Shown in pieces: positions 7,127-11,935 of a DNA stretch of 11,935 bases. Location: contig DLRK01000014.1 of assembly GCA_002501065.1 (NCBI GenBank), forward strand, positions 71,871-83,805, read 5' to 3'. How positions within the stretch are numbered: position 1 is the first letter of the stretch; each line of letters opens with the position of its first letter. Source of the stretch: Akkermansiaceae bacterium UBA7890 (GTDB lineage: Bacteria > Verrucomicrobiota > Verrucomicrobiia > Verrucomicrobiales > Akkermansiaceae). The notes below the pieces were generated by a model. The model was not told where the DNA came from. It was given only the letters and a program-made list of their open reading frames with translations, and did not search any database. The translations under genes and the position numbers were made by a program.

Positions 7127-7780
7127 CTAGTCGAGGGGCTTGACCTTGACACTGCGGATATGAACCTCGCTGCCGGGGTCGTGGCACTGGATAGCGAAGG
7201 TGCCGCTGTCGAGGAAGCGGTCGAAGCCGCCGCGCTCCGCCTTGGTGGGGCCTTCCTTGGGTTCGGTATACTCGATCGTAGTCTTGCCGTTGACCTTGAT
7301 GGTGATGGTCTTGCCCCTCACCGCGATGTGGTAGTCAAACCACTCCTCGTCCTTGTGGGGAGCAGTGTTCATGACATTGCGCACCCCGTAGAGACTGCCC
7401 GTCTTCTTGGGGTCGCCCTGGGTGGCATTGATCTGGGCCTCGAATCCCTTCCTGGGCCAGCCGTTCTTCTGGAACTTGGTGTGGAAGTAGAAACCGGCAT
7501 TGGCGCCCTTCTTGGTGAGGACCTGGAGCCTGGCCTCAAAGTTCTTGAAATTGGCCTTGTTCACCTTGCCGCTGTAGAAGAGGTGGGAGCGGGGTCCCTT
7601 CACTATGATCTTGCCATCGTCGACCTTCCAGGAGGCGGGTGATTCGTTGATGGTCCAGCCATCGAGGTTCTTGCCGTTGAAGAGTTCGTAGAATCCGTCC
7701 TTGTCCTTGGACTTGTGATGGTCAGCCAGGGCAAGGCCTGACAACGTGAGCATGAGCGCGAGAGTGCTGAGCAGTTTCAT
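7127..7780 (-). CDS. secreted DUF1080 (3-keto-disaccharide hydrolase-type, LamG-like) protein
   Basis: 217 aa. Residues 1-19 are a clear signal peptide (hydrophobic core, LALA then Asp), so the mature protein is exported. The rest is one DUF1080 domain with the usual landmarks in order: FYELFNGKNLDGW (30-42), W51 and DDGKI, FEARLQV, NAGFYFHTKF (94-103), GFEAQINAT (112-120), GSLYGV, EWFDYHIAVRG (146-156), ITIKVNGK, then the closing GTFAIQCHDPGSEVHIRSVKVK. The family has a concanavalin-like jelly roll fold; some members hydrolyse 3-keto-glycosides, many are uncharacterised, and Verrucomicrobia and Planctomycetes carry many copies. The substrate cannot be read from sequence. It lies between the two kinase genes with about 127 bases upstream and 298 downstream, so it is probably its own transcript; a link to the lectin-bearing kinase through glycans is only a suggestion. 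Confidence 0.92.
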   Translation of the reverse strand: MKLLSTLALMLTLSGLALADHHKSKDKDGFYELFNGKNLDGWTINESPASWKVDDGKIIVKGPRSHLFYSGKVNKANFKNFEARLQVLTKKGANAGFYFHTKFQKNGWPRKGFEAQINATQGDPKKTGSLYGVRNVMNTAPHKDEEWFDYHIAVRGKTITIKVNGKTTIEYTEPKEGPTKAERGGFDRFLDSGTFAIQCHDPGSEVHIRSVKVKPLD

Positions 7781-7789
7781 GGTGGCGCT

Positions 7790-7818
7790 GTGATAGGGGG
7801 CAGGGGGGTGGTTGGCAA
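7790..7818 (-). promoter_or_regulatory. sigma70-like promoter of the DUF1080 gene
   Basis: On the minus strand TTGCCA (7813-7818), a 17-base C-rich spacer and TATCAC (7790-7795). The -10 ends 9 bases before the ATG at 7780, so the transcript would have almost no leader (about 2-3 bases). No ribosome binding site is visible. Confidence 0.42.
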
Positions 7819-7885
7819 TGCGAATAGGCGGGTGCTGCCCGCTCCCCGGGGAAAGGGAATGGGGGGAGCCTCGTCAGGGAGCAGA

Positions 7886-7900
7886 GTAATGCGGGATTAC
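7886..7900 (-). terminator. small hairpin just after the large kinase gene
   Basis: GTAAT (7886-7890) and ATTAC (7896-7900) flank CCCGC on the minus strand, starting 7 bases after the stop codon at 7908-7910. Five base pairs and no T-tract make this a weak candidate. A second weak palindrome, GCGGG-tgctg-CCCGC, lies at 7828-7842. Confidence 0.2.
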
Positions 7901-7907
7901 CGGAGGC

Positions 7908-10900
7908 TTACTTCCCCAGTCCCTCGCGCCTGCGCCGGGCTTCCTCCGCCTTCTTGCGCTCCCGTTCCGCCGCCTGTTCCGCCTTTCGCTTCTGCAATTC
8001 CCGGTCCGCCCGCTGGAACGGGGATTCGCCCGCTGACCCGGGAGCTGTCTTGTGAGAGTCGTTTCCTCCCGGCAGGGAAGTCCCTAGGCTGATGCCCAGG
8101 ATGAATGGCCCGGCAGCGTTGTGCCCTGATTCGATGCTGATCGACTTGATGGCTTTCTTCGGATCGGGATTGGGGATCTCGATCTCGTAGACGGCCGTCT
8201 GGTTTCCGCTGTCGCGCCGCTTGCCCCGCCAGATACGATTGGCTCCGGGAATATCGCGGGAGGAATACCAGTCCGCAATGTGATGGCGGTAGAGCAGGGG
8301 GAAGGGCTTGGAACTGCTATCGTCGAGATAGTTGAGGGTGACCTGGGCCACCTTGGTCCCGGTCTCTTCCCAGTAACTCCAGATCAGCCCTCCCACCAGA
8401 TAGAGCGCTCCGGCCTTCTGGTAGATCGGGATGTCCACGGCGAGGGGCCACTTCCGGCCATAGTAGGCATTCATGTCCCTACCCCGGAGGCGGGAATTGG
8501 ACTCGGGGTAAATGCCGGAGTTGAGCTGCAGGATCCCGCCGATATCGTATTTCACGCCGCGGGGCGAGTGGTAGCCGGTAAAGGCAGGAGCGATCTGGCT
8601 GGCAGTGCTTCCGATCCAGGTCTTGCTGTCCGGCTGGGCGTTGTAGACGTCTTCGAGGTTGACCTTTCGAAGGGTCAGGAAGGGCGCCAGTTCCTTGTCG
8701 ATTTCATCGGTGTTGGCATTGGCATTGAGACGGTTGCGCTGGAGTTTCAGGAGGAAGGTGCGGTAGGTCTCCTGGATCTCGATCAGGGTGGAGACGACCT
8801 GGGCCTGCAGCTGGGTCTTGGGGCTCCTCAGTTCAGGAGGCACGAAGTTGTTGCTGATAATGGAGTGGGGGGCGAGGTAGCCATGCGTCCACTCGAGTGC
8901 AGCGATGCGTTCTCGTTCTTCTTCGAGATGTTTGACCGTGGGGTTGTCGGAGCCTTTTCCGGCCTGCTCAAGGAGCTGCCCGATGCGTTTGTCATAAGAG
9001 CTGAACCAGGTAGCCAGCCGGGTTTGGAGGGTTTTGCGATACTGTTGCTGAAGGCGGGCAAGTTGCGGATCCCTGGGGGCAACATCAACGGGGGGAGGAT
9101 CTTGTGGGTCGGGATGGGTGGTGTTCCGGGGGTTGCTCAGCCCTTCCACTTCAAAGGCGAAGTTTTGTCGTCGGAAGCGCACCTTCCGTCCTTTCTGGTC
9201 CCGTCCCTCAAGCCACGGTTCGCGCCAGCGAAGGGTCCAGCTTCCCGCATCTTCCGGGCGGACGATGTGCAGTTCGCCATCCCCGGTGAGGGAGAGGGTT
9301 CCACTCGTCTGCTCCGCGCCATCGATCACCCGCGCAGTCGACCCTCCCTCGAAGAAGAGGTGAACGGCGCTGGCGCCCACGGGACCGAAGCGCAGGACCC
9401 ACTCACCGTCGGGGGGACGGGCCAGCGCCTTGAAGGGACTGGCGCCCAACCATTCAATCCAGTGGATCTCGCTTTCGAAGAGCCTGTTCCCGGGAAGGGC
9501 GTTTTCCCGGCGCAGGGTGTCGACACCCTCCTTGTGGAGTTGTTTCACCATGTTTGTATGCCGGTATTCGAGTTGTCCCTGGTGGTCGAAGGCGTAGCGG
9601 TTGAGGAGATCCACCATGGTGGTATCCAGGGTGATCTTCGCTTCCGGAGAAAGGTAGCGGGGCAGCAGGCCGCGTCCCTGATCGATCAGGGAGAGGTAGG
9701 GTTGCCAGAGGGTTTCCTTGCCAACGATCTCGCGCTGGAACGCAACCACATTGCGTTGCCGGGCCACAACCAGGTCGTTTGCTGCGCTGATGAGGGAATT
9801 GCGCATCTCGGACTTGTGCGCTTCAAGAGGGAAAGACGAATGGGGAGAGGAATCACCCGGGACGGGTGCGGGGGGGGTAGTGGTGTTGCGGGATGAACCA
9901 CTGGCTCCTGGTTTCCCGGTTTCATTTTGTGTCAGGTCAGTGCGGCCCTTGCCTCCGGTGAGCGCGAAGACGATCGCAGCCACGATGATCAGCCCCACCA
10001 GAGCAAGGAGGGGTGAGAGGCCCGGGCGGGATCTGGAGGAGGTGATTGCCGGAGCATTGAGGAGGGAGGGAGACGGCCTGCCCGGGGTGGCTGCGGTGAG
10101 AAGGGGAGGGTGGGTCTGGCGGGCGGCTTCCAGCCAGGTTTCCAGTTCGCAGGCAAAGGCCTTTCCGTCCGCCGGTCGTTGCGCGGGATCGGGTGCGAGG
10201 GCACGGCCTGCCAGTTGCGATAGTCCGCGCAGGTCGGGCAGGAGGGAGAGATCGGCAGTCGTCTCCGGGGCGGGTGCGATTCCAGTCACCAGTTCATGCA
10301 GGATCATGCCGAGGGAGTAGACATCGGAAGCAGGGCTGGCAGATGCGAAATCGTGCAGGGCTTCAGGGGCCACGTAACCGGGGGTTCCCATTTTCAGGCC
10401 GGGGCCCATGTCGTCGGACCGCCCGGCCAGTCCGAAGTCACCCAGGACCGGTTTGAGTTTGCGGGTGATGAGGATGCTGGCCGGCTTGATGTCGCGGTGC
10501 AGGAGGCCGTGTTGATGTGCTTCCCCGAGTCCGCGGGCCACCCCCTCCACGATTTCGACGGCTTGGACAGGTTCGATTTTCCTGCCCTTGATGGAGCGAT
10601 GGAGGACGTTGCCGTCGATGAACTCCATCACGAGGTAGAGCATGCCGGCCACCTCCCCGAAGTCATAGATCCCGATCAGGTTGGGGTGGATGAGTTTGGC
10701 CATGGCGCGGGCTTCCACCTTGAAACTCCGGGCGAAGGCTTCGACAGCGGAGAGTTCGGGAGGGAGCACCTTGATGGCGACGTCCCGGCTGAGGGAAATC
10801 TGTTGGGCACGGTAGACGGCCCCCCTGTCCCCGCAGCCGATCAGTTCGTGGAACATGAAGGTCGGCAGGAGCGCATTGAGCGTGGGGCAATCCGGCGCGA

Positions 10901-10946
10901 CGAAGGAGCCGTGTAGCGGAAAATCCTGTCCTGTGTGCTCCTCCAT
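7908..10946 (-). CDS. transmembrane Ser/Thr protein kinase with large extracytoplasmic region
   Basis: 1012 aa. Residues ~32-272 are a Hanks-type kinase domain: complete Gly-rich loop GCGDRG (37-42), K59 in VAIK, E78 in alphaC, HRD (150-152) with K154, DFG (170-172) and APE (193-195). The residue normally Asn in the catalytic loop, which binds the metal, is Ser157 (HRDIKPAS). A linker rich in Pro and Ser leads to one transmembrane helix (~311-329). The outer part has a Pro/Ser/Thr stretch (~340-375), helical segments (~375-480), a beta-rich segment (~495-605), a second helical block with EEERERIAALEW (~627-760), a beta-sandwich-like domain (~770-955), and a charged ER/K-rich helix (~976-1008). 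I do not recognise the outer domains by family name. Start: ATG 10946; the next Met is inside the conserved pre-kinase region. It has its own promoter and is divergent from the rRNA gene. Activity is plausible but doubtful because of Ser157. Confidence 0.92.
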   Translation of the reverse strand: MEEHTGQDFPLHGSFVAPDCPTLNALLPTFMFHELIGCGDRGAVYRAQQISLSRDVAIKVLPPELSAVEAFARSFKVEARAMAKLIHPNLIGIYDFGEVAGMLYLVMEFIDGNVLHRSIKGRKIEPVQAVEIVEGVARGLGEAHQHGLLHRDIKPASILITRKLKPVLGDFGLAGRSDDMGPGLKMGTPGYVAPEALHDFASASPASDVYSLGMILHELVTGIAPAPETTADLSLLPDLRGLSQLAGRALAPDPAQRPADGKAFACELETWLEAARQTHPPLLTAATPGRPSPSLLNAPAITSSRSRPGLSPLLALVGLIIVAAIVFALTGGKGRTDLTQNETGKPGASGSSRNTTTPPAPVPGDSSPHSSFPLEAHKSEMRNSLISAANDLVVARQRNVVAFQREIVGKETLWQPYLSLIDQGRGLLPRYLSPEAKITLDTTMVDLLNRYAFDHQGQLEYRHTNMVKQLHKEGVDTLRRENALPGNRLFESEIHWIEWLGASPFKALARPPDGEWVLRFGPVGASAVHLFFEGGSTARVIDGAEQTSGTLSLTGDGELHIVRPEDAGSWTLRWREPWLEGRDQKGRKVRFRRQNFAFEVEGLSNPRNTTHPDPQDPPPVDVAPRDPQLARLQQQYRKTLQTRLATWFSSYDKRIGQLLEQAGKGSDNPTVKHLEEERERIAALEWTHGYLAPHSIISNNFVPPELRSPKTQLQAQVVSTLIEIQETYRTFLLKLQRNRLNANANTDEIDKELAPFLTLRKVNLEDVYNAQPDSKTWIGSTASQIAPAFTGYHSPRGVKYDIGGILQLNSGIYPESNSRLRGRDMNAYYGRKWPLAVDIPIYQKAGALYLVGGLIWSYWEETGTKVAQVTLNYLDDSSSKPFPLLYRHHIADWYSSRDIPGANRIWRGKRRDSGNQTAVYEIEIPNPDPKKAIKSISIESGHNAAGPFILGISLGTSLPGGNDSHKTAPGSAGESPFQRADRELQKRKAEQAAERERKKAEEARRRREGLGK

Positions 10947-10954
10947 TCGGCCAA

Positions 10955-10983
10955 ATACTACAATGTTGCCGGGCTCTGTTCAA
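10955..10983 (-). promoter_or_regulatory. sigma70-like promoter of the large kinase gene, leaderless arrangement
   Basis: On the minus strand TTGAAC (10978-10983), a 17-base spacer and TAGTAT (10955-10960). Only 8 bases separate the -10 from the ATG, so transcription should start within about three bases of the start codon. No Shine-Dalgarno sequence precedes the gene. Confidence 0.5.
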
Positions 10984-11242
10984 TTTCCCCCGCCGCGTAT
11001 TTGGGGAATCCTGTTGGATTGCCGGGGGGAGGGGCCGGGGCCAGCGATTGCGAAGAACTGGAGGGAAGGATTGGGAGGGAGTATTGGGGCGAGCAATCGC
11101 AAGGGGGCGGATGGGTTGTGGAGCTGGAGATCGACGTGGAGTTGAAATGCAGGGAAGGATAGCCGAACCCGCGTTGCAGGCAGGTGGCGGCCCGGGTTGA
11201 GCTTTAAATACAAGGGAAATTGACTAACCTGCGGAGGCCTCG
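10984..11242. other. intergenic stretch between the kinase promoter and the rRNA promoter
   Basis: I see no supportable gene here. The plus strand is unusually G-rich around 11020-11125, with several runs of four to six G. A six-base inverted repeat AACCCG/CGGGTT lies at 11166-11171 and 11193-11198. The open frame crossing it on the minus strand (10980-11444) runs into the rRNA promoter and leader and has no recognisable protein features. Confidence 0.6.
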
Positions 11243-11300
11243 AAAAAACATCCAAAAAAACGCGGAAACCAGTTGACGCCCTAATTCTTGCGGCTATGGT
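11243..11300 (+). promoter_or_regulatory. rRNA operon promoter with UP-like A-tracts
   Basis: TTGACG (11273-11278), a 16-base spacer and TATGGT (11295-11300) form a strong-looking sigma70-type promoter reading toward the 16S gene. Two A-tracts, six A at 11243-11248 and seven A at 11254-11260, are spaced one helical turn apart just upstream of the -35, as expected of an UP element bound by the RNA polymerase alpha subunit. Predicted transcription start is near 11307, giving a leader of about 300 bases. Confidence 0.65.
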
Positions 11301-11337
11301 CCCGCCCGCCGCGCGAAGCGGCACGTGAGAGACAACC

Positions 11338-11375
11338 AAAAAGGTCGATCGCGACGAAAGTCCGGTCGGCTTTTT
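11338..11375 (+). other. terminator-like hairpin in the rRNA leader
   Basis: AAAAAG-G-TCGA (11338-11348) can pair with TCGGCTTTTT (11366-11375), leaving one bulged G and a 17-base loop. The five T form the 3' side of the stem, so this looks like a short intrinsic terminator or attenuator inside the leader, shortly after the predicted start. It could equally be an rRNA leader structural element. Confidence 0.35.
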
Positions 11376-11391
11376 CGTCCCCACGGAAGAA

Positions 11392-11403
11392 AGCTCTTTT
11401 ACA
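11392..11403 (+). promoter_or_regulatory. boxA-like antitermination element 1
   Basis: AGCTCTTTTACA matches the boxA consensus TGCTCTTTAACA at 10 of 12 positions. It lies 17 bases after the terminator-like hairpin in the rRNA leader, where NusB/NusE-type antitermination factors would load on the nascent RNA. Confidence 0.45.
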
Positions 11404-11571
11404 GTGTTGGTCCCGCGCGTCTGCGCACATCGTTGGTTGCACATTCCGTGCCACCCTCGGTCAGATTCGCGGGATGGGAAGATAAAGCTAAATTGTGTGC
11501 TGCGTGATTGGTTTCACCGACGCGCAGAGCCGGGGAGTTTCACGACTCCACGGCAGGTCAATTTTGGCAAT

Positions 11572-11582
11572 TGCTTTGAACA
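11572..11582 (+). promoter_or_regulatory. boxA-like antitermination element 2
   Basis: TGCTTTGAACA resembles boxA with one base missing and one changed, and lies about 22 bases before the predicted 16S 5' end, a usual place for boxA in many bacteria. Which of the two elements is functional cannot be told from sequence alone. Confidence 0.42.
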
Positions 11583-11603
11583 GCGATCAAGCCGATCAAA
11601 ATT

Positions 11604-11935
11604 TCTACGGAGAGTTTGATTCTGGCTCAGAACGAACGCTGGCGGCGTGGATAAGACATGCAAGTCGAACGAGATCTCCGGATAGCTTGCTAACTGGAGT
11701 GAAAGTGGCGGACGGGTGCGTAACACGTGAGCAACCTGCCCTGAAGTGGGGGATAGCTCTCCGAAAGGAGGATTAATACCGCATGTGGTCTTCGGATCAA
11801 AGGTGGCTTCGGCTGCCGCTTCAGGATGGGCTCGCGGCCTATCAGCTTGTTGGTGAGGTAACGGCTCACCAAGGCGATGACGGGTAGCTGGTCTGAGAGG
11901 ACGATCAGCCTCACTGGAACTGAGACACGGTCCAG
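11604..11935 (+). rRNA. rrs: 16S ribosomal RNA, 5' part
   Basis: The small-subunit rRNA begins near 11604, judged by placing AGAGTTTGAT (11611) at E. coli position 8. The conserved landmarks follow in order: GATTCTGGCTCAG, GAACGCTGGCGGCGTG, ACATGCAAGTCGAACG, GTGGCGGACGGGTG, GTAACACGTGAG, TAATACCGCATG, GGTAACGGCTCACCAAGGC, and ACTGAGACACGGTCC at the window edge, roughly E. coli position 330. The GTGGATAAGACATGC stretch points to Verrucomicrobiota. The first processing site cannot be fixed because the matching 3' strand of the precursor stem lies outside the window. Confidence 0.97.

Noticed and set aside
8280..9896. 538-residue plus-strand open frame opposite the large kinase
   Set aside because: Antisense shadow of a gene whose minus-strand translation is coherent across kinase and ectodomain; no recognisable motif or start signal.
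11020..11045. G-runs that might form a G-quadruplex
   Set aside because: Only three well-separated runs of at least four G are close together; a fourth with suitable loops is missing, so this is not a convincing quadruplex motif.
10980..11444. 154-residue minus-strand frame between the kinase and the 16S gene
   Set aside because: It lies antisense to the rRNA promoter and leader, has no recognisable features and no start context.
1..11935. CRISPR arrays, insertion sequences, tRNA genes or phage genes
   Set aside because: No spaced direct repeats, transposase-like frames, terminal inverted repeats or cloverleaf sequences were seen on either strand.

Overview
The window is GC-rich bacterial chromosome. 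The last ~330 bases are the 5' end of a 16S rRNA gene. Its opening helices and the stretch 'GTGGATAAGACATGCAAGTCG' are typical of Verrucomicrobiota as I know them. The protein content agrees: Hanks-type kinases with large extracytoplasmic regions, a DUF1080 protein, and a YHYH protein with a 'VESSPDLQAW'-type beta module. Genus-level placement needs the full 16S.

Layout: all six protein genes are on the minus strand and the rRNA gene is on the plus strand, divergent from them. In minus-strand order they are: a 1012-aa transmembrane Ser/Thr kinase (10946-7908), a small secreted DUF1080 protein (7780-7127), a second transmembrane kinase-like protein with two C-type-lectin-like domains (6828-4258), a secreted YHYH protein (4151-2424), a secreted fusion of a MbnP-like copper-protein domain to a MbnH/MauG-like diheme peroxidase (2333-582), and the 5' part of pgsA (502 to beyond base 1). 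Gaps of about 80 to 300 bases, several with their own promoter-like sequences, argue for mostly single-gene transcripts rather than one operon. The 10947-11603 region holds the kinase promoter, the rRNA promoter with phased A-tracts, and a ~300-base rRNA leader with boxA-like elements and a terminator-like hairpin.

How they may work together: the YHYH protein and the MbnP-MbnH fusion are both predicted to be exported and are neighbours, so they are the best candidate for a functional unit, possibly copper handling or oxidative tryptophan modification outside the cytoplasm. The two kinases share an N-terminal motif (LNALLP), a kinase domain, one membrane helix and helix-rich ectodomains. Each carries a different substitution in the catalytic loop: HRN instead of HRD in one, and Ser in place of the metal-binding Asn in the other. 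One is probably a pseudokinase and the other has doubtful activity. Any link between the kinases and the copper/heme pair is inference from proximity only. pgsA and the 16S gene are housekeeping flanks.
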